A stretch of DNA of 64,000 nucleotides, taken from positions 620,001-684,000 of the forward strand of contig NZ_JBBCGP010000001.1 of the NCBI RefSeq assembly GCF_037200945.1, given 5' to 3'. The notes beneath the pieces were generated by a model, which was given only the letters and a program-made list of their open reading frames with translations, was not told the origin of the DNA and ran no database searches. The stretch is from Methylovirgula sp. GTDB lineage: Bacteria > Pseudomonadota > Alphaproteobacteria > Rhizobiales > Beijerinckiaceae. Position numbers and translations under genes: made by a program. Shown one piece after another: positions 26,785 to 35,370 of this stretch. Within the stretch, counting starts at the first letter, position 1. Each line of letters starts with the position of its first letter.

Positions 26785-28326
26785 TTACTCGCAACCAAGC
26801 ATTTTAACTTTGTGCAAATCGCGCTCTCCGGAAAATTCCGCGAGAATGCTACGCTGACACTTTCTGAGGGCGTCATTCTCGGATTTCAGCTCTTGCACTG
26901 CAGCGATCAGGGGGGCGACGAGTCTTGCATAATCTAATGTTTTGTAACCGTCAGAGCCTTTTGCGACCACGCTGGGAAACACTTTCTCAACATCCTGAGC
27001 GATAAGTCCGATCTGATCTTCTTTGCCCCGTTTCTCATCTTTCCAGGTGTAGACCACAGGCTTGAGTTCGCTTACCTCTTTGAGTGCATTGGCAGGGCTG
27101 ATCTCGGACTTGACGTTCTTCAACCTCGCGTCAGAACTCGAACATGAAGACCCGGTGCTGGCCACACCCGAGGTGAGGCAGAGATAGCCGCTCGCGGTCA
27201 TCGTCTTTCCATAGAGCCTTAAAGTCTCCGTGTCGGATGTATCGCCGACCGCAACGTCACCCGTATTGTATGCACCGATCAAATTCTTACCATGACCTAT
27301 GTCGTAAAGTTCAAGATTGTAGCCGCTGTTCGCGACCAATTGGCCTTTTCCAACGCCGTTGAGACCGAGCGAAAGATTTGGTGAGGAAGATGCCGTGCCG
27401 TTATCCAAGTAAATCTCCGGATCGGATTCAGCGATGATCTTTTGGCCGTTGGTCATTGTGAAGTAGAACGGGTATCCTGTAATTGTGTAAGAACTCAGGT
27501 TAATTCCGTTTGCTATCGTGTCTGCGCTTCCGTCCGTGCAAATAACGCACCCTACTGTGCTATCGAGGGCGGCTCCGCCAGCGTAGTTGCCGAGGGCGAG
27601 CGCGGTTTTCCAGCCGTGAGATGTCGTTGTGTTGGACGAGAGAGTATAGGCTGAGTCGCCACTTGTTCCCTGCACGTTTCCGTAAGCAACTGCGGAATAT
27701 CCGGAGCGTCCCGATGCAGAGGTTCCTGGTTCCATCACAAGATCGGCTTCAAATCCAGCCAGTGTGTTTATTGCCGCCGCCGTATTTGTCAGATGTACGA
27801 ACGCGTTGACGCCGTCAATCGCTTCGGCGGCGGAATTTCCGGCCTTGCCGTTGATCTCCATATTTGAAACGATACCCGTGTAAAACGGATTGGCATCGCC
27901 TGACTGCGTGCTTGTTCCCGCCAATGTCATGTTAATTTGTTCGCCGCTGCGGGCACCGGCTAGATTTGCGCCCCCGAAATTATAGTTCAACTCCAAACCG
28001 TTGATCGTTACACCGCCCGCCGTGAGATCTATAGCGTCGCTATTGACATTAAACTGGTTGAAATCCGTCTCGGTTGTCTGCGTCCCGGTCGTTGGGCCGG
28101 TCTGATTGGTTTTAATCCCCATATCGGAAGTTCCCGTTGGGGTCGTGGCGACAAAGCCGGTTGCAGTTGCTTGCGTACCATTCCATGTGAACGAGTTGCT
28201 GCCTCCAAATGAGCCGCTGGCGTTATATTGAACATCGGTATTCGAGCCGCCGGGCACGGTTTGCGCAACCGCCGCACCGCTAACCGTAGCTCCAATCATG
28301 ACTAAAAATGCCGACAGGCATCTCAT
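26785..28326 (-). CDS. Exported S74 intramolecular-chaperone domain protein
   Basis: This protein of about 513 residues has a clear Sec signal (MRCLSAFLVMIGATVSGA, cleavage near AVAQ). ATG 28326 has GGGAGA 5 bp upstream. The N-terminal passenger begins PGGSNTDVQYNASGSFGG, a tail-fibre-like motif, and continues as Gly/Thr/Ser-rich beta structure. The C-terminal 110 residues are a peptidase S74 / endosialidase chaperone domain: SSDARLKNVKSEI, where autocleavage occurs next to the Ser, then EDQIGLIAQDVEKVFPSVV, and a terminal coiled coil. Such domains trimerise phage tail spikes and bacterial surface fibres. The signal peptide argues for a cellular surface protein rather than a prophage remnant. 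Confidence 0.85.
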   Translation of the reverse strand: MRCLSAFLVMIGATVSGAAVAQTVPGGSNTDVQYNASGSFGGSNSFTWNGTQATATGFVATTPTGTSDMGIKTNQTGPTTGTQTTETDFNQFNVNSDAIDLTAGGVTINGLELNYNFGGANLAGARSGEQINMTLAGTSTQSGDANPFYTGIVSNMEINGKAGNSAAEAIDGVNAFVHLTNTAAAINTLAGFEADLVMEPGTSASGRSGYSAVAYGNVQGTSGDSAYTLSSNTTTSHGWKTALALGNYAGGAALDSTVGCVICTDGSADTIANGINLSSYTITGYPFYFTMTNGQKIIAESDPEIYLDNGTASSSPNLSLGLNGVGKGQLVANSGYNLELYDIGHGKNLIGAYNTGDVAVGDTSDTETLRLYGKTMTASGYLCLTSGVASTGSSCSSSDARLKNVKSEISPANALKEVSELKPVVYTWKDEKRGKEDQIGLIAQDVEKVFPSVVAKGSDGYKTLDYARLVAPLIAAVQELKSENDALRKCQRSILAEFSGERDLHKVKMLGCE

Positions 28327-28735
28327 GACAATCTCCCATTTCGAGCAGAGCCGCATCGCGCTGCTTGAGCAGCTTGTCGGCTGTGTTTAAGTATTTGATA
28401 TTCAATCTGGGCGCAGCGGTGCGACCGCGGATAAACGGTGAATGCGAAAAGCTACACGCAGATGAATGAAGCGCGATGCATTTAATGCTTAGCCGATAAA
28501 GCGTGTAACAAAGCTGTGAGTGGGTCTTCCGGCAGAAAGGGGACTCGATTCAAGTAGCGGTTTGTTCCGAATCGTCAGAATTTTCTTATAAATAGGAGAC
28601 AGACATAGCCGAGGTCCATTGAGAGAGTGGGGCCGACGGCTCGTGCTGGGTGTGTCAAAGTACCTAAGCAGAAGCAGTGCGAGTGTTCATGAGTCCAGAG
28701 CTTTGATTGGCTCAAGAGAAGGATGTCTGGGTCTT
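28327..28735. other. Intergenic gap
   Basis: No gene is supported. It holds the leader and promoter of the S74 gene (minus strand). The other side abuts the 3' end of the glycosyltransferase gene. Confidence 0.4.
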
Positions 28736-29689
28736 TTAGCGGGGCGTCATGTCGCTATTCAGTTGCTTTCGAACACTCTTGACGACGGTTCGGTTCAGAA
28801 GAAACAACGCTAATCTGAACAATAGTTTCTCGCTAAGAAACCGAAACATACCCAACTGAGCGCGAAGGCGTTCCTTTCTTTTTCTCAAAGTCTCAGCGAC
28901 TTCGGATTTGTGCTCCCTTTCCGCAGCTGCTTCTAATGCAAGCGGATTCCACAAAGCCCCGGTGCTTCCCGTCCGATAGAACACGCTCACTTTATTCAGG
29001 TAAAACACACCGAATGAATTGATAGCCCGCGTATAAAACTCATAGTCTTCCGTGATGCGGGTCTGCGTGTCAAACCCGCTCAATTCCCCGACGCGTGAAT
29101 ATCGTATCATCGCGGCGCTGCATAAGAACAGCTCGTGACTATAGAGGTACTGGCTACGAAAAAGCCATTGACCCAATGGCCGCGAGAAGGAGGTTATTTT
29201 CGCGTAGATCGTCGAGAGCGCCCGGATGTGGCTTTGCCACTGGCTTACCTTCAGAAGCTGGTCTTTCTGGCGGTCGCGCGTTTGAGAGTCCGATGAAAAA
29301 TCGCAGAAAGGTTTCATCGCGCCAAATACGACCCCGACCGGCTCTTTTTGAAAGGCCATCTTGGCATCGGAATAAATTCCCGGAGCTGGGATGTCATCGT
29401 CATCCAGAAAATGCACAAAGAACGCGTCTATGTTCAATCGCGCCGCATGTTCGAGGCCGTAATTCCGTACCAACCCAGGCCACCCGCCAGTCGCATTGGG
29501 CATCTTGACATAACTCACGCCGGTTCCGAACTGCGAGGCCGCCGATTCCGAAGAGCCTTCAGGGCTATCGTCGATCACGAGTATTATTTTTGTGACGCCG
29601 GGCTGATTTAACGCACCCTCGATGGCGTCGCGAAGATGATCCGGACGTCTGAAGGCTGGGATGATCACCAGGAAGTCAACGACGGTCAT
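28736..29689 (-). CDS. Family 2 glycosyltransferase
   Basis: This 317-residue GT-A fold transferase has nucleotide-sugar binding start VDFLVIIPAFRRPDHLRDAI, acidic VIDDSPEG, the metal-binding cluster FVHFLDDDDIPAPG (DXD equivalent), and the acceptor-side motif RITEDYEFYTRAI (ED of GT2 enzymes). It is cytoplasmic or membrane-associated; the C-terminal part is basic and amphipathic. Probable role: adding a sugar to a surface polysaccharide or glycolipid. It has its own transcription unit, divergent from the FkbM methyltransferase. Confidence 0.85.
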   Translation of the reverse strand: MTVVDFLVIIPAFRRPDHLRDAIEGALNQPGVTKIILVIDDSPEGSSESAASQFGTGVSYVKMPNATGGWPGLVRNYGLEHAARLNIDAFFVHFLDDDDIPAPGIYSDAKMAFQKEPVGVVFGAMKPFCDFSSDSQTRDRQKDQLLKVSQWQSHIRALSTIYAKITSFSRPLGQWLFRSQYLYSHELFLCSAAMIRYSRVGELSGFDTQTRITEDYEFYTRAINSFGVFYLNKVSVFYRTGSTGALWNPLALEAAAEREHKSEVAETLRKRKERLRAQLGMFRFLSEKLLFRLALFLLNRTVVKSVRKQLNSDMTPR

Positions 29690-30117
29690 TCCGGAGGACC
29701 TTTTCCGTTCGCGTCGGCGGCACCCGATTCTGGGTCATCCCTCAACAAGAAGGCGCGGCGGGCCAACCGTCTTTTGGCAATATGCCAGACGGCAAAGCAC
29801 ATGCAGCAAAAATCAAATGTAATCTTTGCTACCAAAAAAATCGCGCGGACTTTTGACCGCACCTAAATGCTGTTCTTATAAGGTTACGCCGTTATGAAAA
29901 GCATGAGGTCAATTTTGCGTCATGAGACGCATTTGCGTAACAAAATCGTGAAATCACGACGACATCCCTCGGGCGCCGAACATCAAGTAAGCGGTGATCG
30001 TTCGCCAGAATGTTTAATGGGGGAACATCGCGCGCTGCTCCCGAAAGAAGATTTTACGCATAAGGGGTCTAGATAGACGCTTCACATTCCGGGCATTGTT
30101 TTAAACCAGGATCTATT
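29690..30117. other. Intergenic gap between divergent surface-glycan genes
   Basis: AT-richer than its surroundings, this gap lies between two divergent genes and so should hold both promoters. A 60-codon frame at 29894-30076 lacks a ribosome site and looks spurious. Confidence 0.4.
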
Positions 30118-30831
30118 ATGACGACCGCTCACCGCATTAAGGCGCTCATCAGGCATCTCGGCGTCGATGTTCTTCGCGCCAAACCAAACCGAGAAGACAT
30201 TTTGAGGAGTCGATCAATCGACACCGTGATCGATGTCGGGGCCAATGAAGGCGGCTTCGCCGATGAAATACGTAGCACCGGCTACCGGGGCCAGATCGTA
30301 TCCTTCGAACCGATCCCGGAGGTGTTTGAAATTTTGAGCCAGCGGTTCGCCCATGACTCTAAGTGGAAGGGCTTCAATGTCGGAATTTCCTCTGCCTCGG
30401 GCACTGCCGAGATAGGGGTGACCGAATACAGCGTTTTCAGCTCTCTTCACGCTCAAAATCCCGCTGCCGAGCGCTTTCATAAACAGTCGAAAGTGCTACG
30501 TAAGATAAACGTCCAACTGATCACACTGGACGAGATGTTTTCTAAAATCCCAGGGGGGCGGCTTTTTCTAAAGATTGACACGCAAGGCCATGAAAGAGCT
30601 TGCCTCGAAGGTGCCCGCCATTTGTTAAATCGTGTGCAAGCGGTTCAGCTGGAACTTCCTATCAGCAAACTGTATCAAGACACTTGGGATATGGGCGACG
30701 CCGTCTCGTTCATGAAGCTGTTAGGCTTTGTGCCTTGCGTCTTTGCACCCTTGAATTTTCACGGCGCCGATCCCGTCGCCATGGTAGAGGTCGACTGCAT
30801 ATTTCGCCGCCACGACCCAGCCATCGATTGA
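30118..30831 (+). CDS. FkbM-family SAM-dependent methyltransferase
   Basis: This 237-residue protein has a class I methyltransferase fold: SAM-binding loop DTVIDVGANEGGFADEIR, the acidic second strand QIVSFEPIPEVFEILS, and the FkbM motif RLFLKIDTQGHERACLEGA followed by VQAVQLELPISKLY. FkbM enzymes O-methylate sugars or polyketides, and in surface loci usually act on glycan residues. ATG 30118 has CAGGA upstream. Its neighbours (GT2, acyltransferase) suggest a polysaccharide target; the substrate itself is not predictable. Confidence 0.88.
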   Translation: MTTAHRIKALIRHLGVDVLRAKPNREDILRSRSIDTVIDVGANEGGFADEIRSTGYRGQIVSFEPIPEVFEILSQRFAHDSKWKGFNVGISSASGTAEIGVTEYSVFSSLHAQNPAAERFHKQSKVLRKINVQLITLDEMFSKIPGGRLFLKIDTQGHERACLEGARHLLNRVQAVQLELPISKLYQDTWDMGDAVSFMKLLGFVPCVFAPLNFHGADPVAMVEVDCIFRRHDPAID

Positions 30832-30957
30832 GTTGCTATTCGAGCGTTCGGCGCTAGGTACGTTGAGTCTGACATTGCGATCTGTTTTCCCTTACTTCGA
30901 GGAAGAGCCGGAACCGGCTTCAGCGCATTCGCTCAAAGCGGCGCTAACGCGTAATGA

Positions 30958-31269
30958 CGCATCACGAAGGATTGGTTAGCAGTTCGTAAAGACCCCAGTG
31001 ACAGCGTTAAAAACCGCAGATACTCGGATGAGGCCAAAGCTGAGGCGGATTGGCTGGCTGCGGCGATGTTGATCCCGCGCGACGCGCTTATCGTTCGCCG
31101 GCGGCGTGGCGAAGCGATCGCCGCAATCGCGGACGCGTTCGGAACAAGCGAGCAGCTATGCGAATGGCGGGTGCGGATGACAGGGGTGGACCTCCAGTTA
31201 AGGCGCGCGGCACGTGGCGCGTGGCGCTTGAACGGACTCCTCCTAGCCTGGATAAAGCCTCGCCAATAG
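30958..31269 (+). pseudogene. ImmA/IrrE metallopeptidase C-terminal fragment
   Basis: The open frame begins after a stop at 30955 and reads YSDEAKAEADWLAAAMLIPR, then DALIVRRRRGEAIAAIADAF and GTSEQLCEWRVRMTGV. This is the E-A-D-x-L/F-A helix and following HTH-like part of ImmA/IrrE proteins. The zinc motif HEXXH should lie upstream and is missing. It is an orphan relic. Confidence 0.65.
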
Positions 31270-31524
31270 GCAGCGCACTGCGTTGAACTCGCGCTCGTCG
31301 GAGCGGCCATGCAAAGAACGACGCTGCGTTCTTCGACTTCCTCGCGCGGACCGTCCTCGACGGGATTAGCGCACGTGAATATTTCTGCGCAGAGGATTTG
31401 ACCGGTTCGCCAAGCTGATCGTCGACCAAGCGGCGACAATGGGGGATAGCCGATGCTGATCCTATATGTTGGGTGATAGCCTGTTCGTCCCCTACCCCGC
31501 CTCAACCTCAGGAAATTTGCCGCC

Positions 31525-31746
31525 ATGAAGTACCGCAAACTCGGCGCCGGCGATCTCAGTGTCTCGGAAATCTCGCTCGGCTCTTGGTTGACTTATGCCG
31601 TAGGCGTTGAGCGTGACGCCGCCAAGGCCTGCCTGGAGCGACAGAAAGAACCGTCAAGAACTGGTTTTCGGGCCAGAACACGCCCTCGGGCGATTATTTT
31701 CTCGAATTGGTTCGAAATTGCCCGGATATGCTGGATGAGTTCCTAG
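31525..31746 (+). pseudogene. Aldo/keto reductase N-terminal fragment
   Basis: The first 38 codons read MKYRKLGAGDLSVSEISLGS and WLTYAVGVERDAAKA, the typical start of YajO/Kv-beta-like aldo/keto reductases. At about 31638 the sequence switches to that of the small HTH gene (shared with 62362 onward) in a different frame, and the frame then runs to a stop. The rest of the reductase is absent. The junction is a recombination point. Confidence 0.7.
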
Positions 31747-31876
31747 CGGCTGCCGGCCAGACCGAACGGCTCTCAGGCGTCAACGTCCGCCGGGCGCGGC
31801 TCGCGCTGGTAAGCGCACTGCTCAATCTCGACAAGGCGATGGAAGGTGAGGTCGATTTGCCGACGAGACCCAGCTA
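31640..31876 (+). pseudogene. Small HTH protein gene, 5'-truncated copy
   Basis: The frame reads RTVKNWFSGQNTPSGDYFLE, then LVRNCPDMLDEFLAAAGQTE, then RLSGVNVRRARLALVSALLN and ends EGEVDLPTRPS. It is nearly identical to the copy at 62362-63763, which has the upstream helix-turn-helix but is split by an IS630 element. Here the part before the KNWFSG recognition helix is replaced by aldo/keto reductase sequence. The repeat continues past the stop to about 31902. Confidence 0.75.
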
Positions 31877-31933
31877 GGCGGTATTTTGACTAGGTCCGGC
31901 GCGGCCGAAAAAGACCCTGCATTGCGATACAAT

Positions 31934-31999
31934 CTTTTGGGGTGGAAGACCCCTCATTTGACCCTCTTTTGGGGTGGGCGTGACAATTCATTGGGGTGG
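31934..31999. repeat. Three TTGGGGTGG repeats, likely IS end relic
   Basis: CTTTTGGGGTGG occurs at 31934-31945 and 31966-31977, and ATTGGGGTGG ends at 31999, spaced about 27-32 bp apart. This resembles the multiple-site ends of IS21-type elements; no transposase is attached. Confidence 0.45.
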
Positions 32000-32051
32000 A
32001 CGCAAACCGAATATCAACGACTTACGGCGACTCGCATGTTTGCCTTTTGAG

Positions 32052-32274
32052 GTGAGCTACAGGTTGCCCGGAGCCTTCCCCGGCGCAGATCGCGGAGTGG
32101 CGAGAGCGTCATCCTCAATTCGCCGCAGACATTATGAATCTTGCGGCTGACCTCTCCTCCGGCTTGAACCTCTTCCGCGCCATGTTGATTCCTCCTCAGG
32201 ATCAAAACCCATACTTCAAGGAGGATCACTTTTCAGGGGGAAGACCATATAGCCCGAATGGACAAGGTGAATGA
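32052..32274 (+). pseudogene. C-terminal fragment of an unknown protein
   Basis: The frame is open from after a stop at 32049 and reads EPSPAQIAEWRERHPQFAAD, then IMNLAADLSSGLNLFRAMLI. It has a coding-like composition and ends by overlapping the next gene by 17 bp, as in operons. No start codon is available, so the 5' part has been lost. Family not recognised. Confidence 0.4.
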
Positions 32275-32629
32275 GTTGGCCACGACAATCGACGCTCGCG
32301 GCCTAGGTCATGCGAAGGCGGTGGAACTCGGCCGGAAATATGCCCACTGCGATAATCCGTCGAATCCCGAGTTGTGGTTCAAGGGCCTTCCGAAGGCGAG
32401 TGCGCGACAGATAAGGTTAGCCATCGCGGAGTGGGCTGACGGTGATAGTGTCGCTGCCCATTACGGCTATGGGCTCGACCTATTTTGCACGCATGACACC
32501 GGCAAGAACGCATCCGGTGCTTCTATTCTAGATGCTGCGAACCGCAAATGGCTCAGCGAAACGCACGGTGTCCGCTTTGTGACGCTTTCCGAGTTAGCCG
32601 AGATAGCCATGGCATCAGGCGCAACGTGA
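32258..32629 (+). CDS. PIN-like protein, possible toxin or its C-terminal part
   Basis: This 123-residue protein has central sequence GLGHAKAVELGRKYAHCDNP and SNPELWFKGLPKASARQIRL, and an end YGLDLFCTHDTGKNASG, SILDAANRKWL and GVRFVTLSELAEI. The last part resembles the final strand and acidic patch of PIN-fold RNases (D/C-T-x-D...LTPEEL style). The typical N-terminal D-x-N/S strand is not present, so it is either a truncated PIN protein or a distinct family. The frame is open upstream to 32210 without a start codon. Its overlap with the preceding fragment suggests an old toxin-antitoxin operon. Confidence 0.4.
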   Translation: MDKVNELATTIDARGLGHAKAVELGRKYAHCDNPSNPELWFKGLPKASARQIRLAIAEWADGDSVAAHYGYGLDLFCTHDTGKNASGASILDAANRKWLSETHGVRFVTLSELAEIAMASGAT

Positions 32630-32645
32630 TTGCGAGGTCTGTGCG

Positions 32646-33437
32646 ATGAATCAAGTTGGGGAACTCGATCTCGATGCGGTGATCTGGCGCTATCTGACAT
32701 TCAAGAAATTCGCCGCGCTCATCGATCTGCGCGCGGCGTGGTTCGCAAAACTCGGAATTTTCGAGGATATCGAAGAGGGCATGACGCCCGCGCTGACCCG
32801 GCAGGCAATCAAAAGCCAGCACCGCGAAATAGAGACGTGGTTTCCCGACGAGGAAAGAAAGAGCCAAGTACGGCGATTCGTAGAAGACAATGAGCGGTAT
32901 GGGCGCGACCTTATTGTCGCAAGCCGTTGGTTTATCGGCAACCACGAGTCGGAAGAGATGTGGGCCAAGTATGCCAAGGATAGCGAAAGCGTTGCCGTTA
33001 AGAGCACGGCGCGGGCTCTTATGTACTCGCTCGATCAATCACTCAAAAGCAAATGGTGGATTGGCAAGGTGCGTTACGTCGATCATTCCACCTATGAAGG
33101 AATGAATATACACGAAGGCCACCAGGCGCATCTTCGAGCTTTCGTGAAGGGTATGAAATACGCACGCGAAAACGAATTGCGCGTGGCGACAATGAACTTC
33201 GTTGCCCCCGGCTGCTTAATCCCTGATGGAACGCCTCAAAGTGAGAAGCAGCGCAGGGGCTTCATCGACGTGTCGAACGGACCAGGAATTTATGTCCGCG
33301 CGAATTTCGCTACCCTGATAAGTGAATTGCGTACGGCTCCGGGCGCGAGCGATAATGACCGCGCAAAGGTCGAAATTCTGGCGAGCAAGGGCGGTCTTCA
33401 AATTCCGGTCCGGCATTCAGAACTGTCCGCGCGGTAA
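32646..33437 (+). CDS. DUF2971-like protein
   Basis: This 263-residue protein has an N-terminal part of the DUF2971 pattern: IWRYLTFKKFAALIDLRAAW, a W/F-rich block, then ESEEMWAKYAKDSESVAVKS and the substrate-like region KWWIGKVRYVDHSTYEG. DUF2971 proteins are of unknown biochemical function and are common in phage and mobile regions. It starts 16 bp after the PIN-like gene, so probably shares its transcript. It has no signal peptide or membrane segment. Confidence 0.6.
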   Translation: MNQVGELDLDAVIWRYLTFKKFAALIDLRAAWFAKLGIFEDIEEGMTPALTRQAIKSQHREIETWFPDEERKSQVRRFVEDNERYGRDLIVASRWFIGNHESEEMWAKYAKDSESVAVKSTARALMYSLDQSLKSKWWIGKVRYVDHSTYEGMNIHEGHQAHLRAFVKGMKYARENELRVATMNFVAPGCLIPDGTPQSEKQRRGFIDVSNGPGIYVRANFATLISELRTAPGASDNDRAKVEILASKGGLQIPVRHSELSAR

Positions 33438-33527
33438 GTATCTAGTACGTGAGCCGAAAGACATATTGAAAGCGGACCGTATCCGTTCGCTATTTTGACG
33501 GATCCACTTAGAGATGATGGAAGCCGA

Positions 33528-34323
33528 ATGACAACAGCGGATTGGATCAATGTAGCTTTGACGTTAGTTACTACTTTGATGGCTGCGGCCACTTTCTCGC
33601 TCGCGTGGTATAGCCGCAATCTTGCTAAGGACACGGCAGAAGGAATTAAACAGACCGAGCGCCATCATCGGGAAGATTTGCGTCCCTTCTGCGTGATCGA
33701 CTTCAAGTACTCGACAAGTCAGGATCCTTTTGGAGTCGATTGGAACAGCAACAGACGGCTCGCCGAAAGCAGGATGCCGGGGGGAAGAAAGTCCGCCTCC
33801 CGCGGGCACGATTGCCGTTCGCGGTGAACTTCAAAACAAAGGAAAGGGTCTAGCGAAGGATGTTGTCGTCTATCTCAACAGGCGGCTCGGGAGCCGAGAG
33901 GACCACGTTTACCGCCTGACCCGGCCGGTCGTCGTCTCCGGCCTGATCGGTGCCGAAGAGGCTCTCGGGATCGATATTTCGATTACCGAGCAAGACGTTA
34001 TGCAAGTCAGAGACGCGTCGGGCTGGCGACCGGTCGAGTCGGTGCCGTGCGTCGTAAACGACACATATGAGATCGTTCTTGAATACAAGGATGTGTTCGA
34101 CAACATCTTCCACACCGTGCATCCGCGCGGAGTCTGGCGCGACATCCTGTCTGCTGCATCAAGTGACGACAACGCAAAGCAGCTCGAACACATGGCCGGC
34201 CATAACAGGCCGATACCGCTTTTTCTGACCGGTCGGCAAGCCATGCGGACGCTTGCCGATATCCCTATTCCTCCACAAGCATCTGTTCCGCCCGAACACG
34301 ATGATCTCCAGGACGAGTATTGA
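33528..34323 (+). pseudogene. Membrane-anchored hypothetical protein, frameshifted
   Basis: ATG 33528 starts MTTADWINVALTLVTTLMAA followed by TFSLAWYSRNLAKDTAE, an N-terminal transmembrane anchor with a cytoplasmic helix, then DLRPFCVIDFKYS. At about 33780, in a run of six G, the frame shifts by one and continues PPPAGTIAVRGELQNKGKGL and AKDVVVYLNRRLGSRED to a stop at 34323. One G fewer restores a single 264-265 residue protein. This may be a true mutation or a sequencing slip. The family is unknown. Confidence 0.6.
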
Positions 34324-34339
34324 TTGAAAAAGGAATCAG

Positions 34340-34663
34340 TCATACTATTTCTTCTCTTAAACTGGGATCAGGCTCGCCATCCTTTGCGCTGGCTTCATGC
34401 GGATGTTGCCGGGCGTTTTCACAGTCCATCCAAACGTTTCTTATGAGCGCCCTGTACCTCGGTTCGTCATTTGCAAGCCCTCGCTTAATGCATCGTTGCA
34501 GCGCCAGAGTGCGATGGGGCCTCTCTACCCGAAATAGATAGCTTTCGTAGTCGCCTTCTTTGAGCGAACGCGAAGCTTTCAACCGGTTAAGCTCTTGAAC
34601 CTTGTTGTTGAGCTCTCGCCACTCCGCGGTGGTTTTGGGTGTGCTGTCGTCGAACACCTTCAA
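34340..34663 (-). CDS. Small hypothetical protein
   Basis: This highly charged helical protein has 107 residues, including AEWRELNNKVQELNRLKASR and LKEGDYESYLFRVERPHRTL. It converges with the frameshifted membrane gene (16 bp between stops). No family recognised, but composition and length are plausible for a real gene. Confidence 0.4.
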   Translation of the reverse strand: MKVFDDSTPKTTAEWRELNNKVQELNRLKASRSLKEGDYESYLFRVERPHRTLALQRCIKRGLANDEPRYRALIRNVWMDCENARQHPHEASAKDGEPDPSLREEIV

Positions 34664-34804
34664 CCACTGCTCAATGTCTTGTTCCTGGTAAGCATCGCGC
34701 GATCGAGGGCTTGGCGGCCTTATCGCGAGGCGAGCGGGTAAACACGGCCCCGTTCATGCAATTCGACGAGCGCTTCCCACTCTGAACCCGACCCACACGG
34801 CCGC

Positions 34805-35347
34805 CTAGTCCGGCGTGGCGACGAGCCCGACCGGCCCTTCGATGCCCAGGATCGGCAAGGCGATGTCCTCGATCTCCAGCTTCGACAGCTTGCCGCCCCG
34901 AGCCAAGCACGCCTTCGCCACGGCGCAGACGGCGTCCCAAGCGCCGGGCTCCGCCAGCCGTTTGGCGGCGATCTGCAGTCCCCTATCAAGCGCGACCGCC
35001 TCGCCCTCGTCTTGGGCGAACGGGTATTCCGTGCAAAAGCGCTTCGCCACCGCGAGGTCTCCGGGCTGGGCCTGGAGGGCGTCTGACGGCGAAAGGCCTT
35101 TGAGCTTCGCGTCTGAGACAGCGCCGGCGAGGGTGACGGCGAGCAGGCGACCAAGGTCGTTGAACTGATCCGATTCGGGCTGCTCGAGCTCGGCCCCATG
35201 GGTCATCACGCCGGTTTTGCCGAAGGCGCCGGGAACCGACGTTGGCGCATCGATGTCCATCCCGTCCTGCGACAGCCCAAGCCGGGTCATCAACGCTATC
35301 ACGGCATGGGGCGCTTCGTGGTGCGCCACTTGCCCTCGATAATCCAT
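34805..35347 (-). CDS. Small M41-like HEXXH protein
   Basis: This 180-residue protein has an N-terminal VAHHEAPHAVIALMTRLGLS that contains HEXXH (H10-E11-A-P-H14). It is followed at some distance by LGRLLAVTLAGAVSDAKLKG and GDLAVAKRFCTEYP, which recall the LAGR helix and the D-x-x-x-A region of FtsH-type M41 peptidases. There is no AAA+ domain or membrane segment. The Pro inside the motif is unusual and could disturb the helix. It lies 23 bp downstream of the Fic gene on the same strand, so it may be a third gene of that unit. Zinc peptidase activity is inference. Confidence 0.5.
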   Translation of the reverse strand: MDYRGQVAHHEAPHAVIALMTRLGLSQDGMDIDAPTSVPGAFGKTGVMTHGAELEQPESDQFNDLGRLLAVTLAGAVSDAKLKGLSPSDALQAQPGDLAVAKRFCTEYPFAQDEGEAVALDRGLQIAAKRLAEPGAWDAVCAVAKACLARGGKLSKLEIEDIALPILGIEGPVGLVATPD

Positions 35348-35370
35348 AACCTCTCCCTACCCCATCGCGC

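Noticed and set aside
29894..30076. 60-codon plus-strand frame between GT2 and FkbM genes
   Set aside because: No ribosome site, basic random-like composition, lies where both divergent promoters should be.
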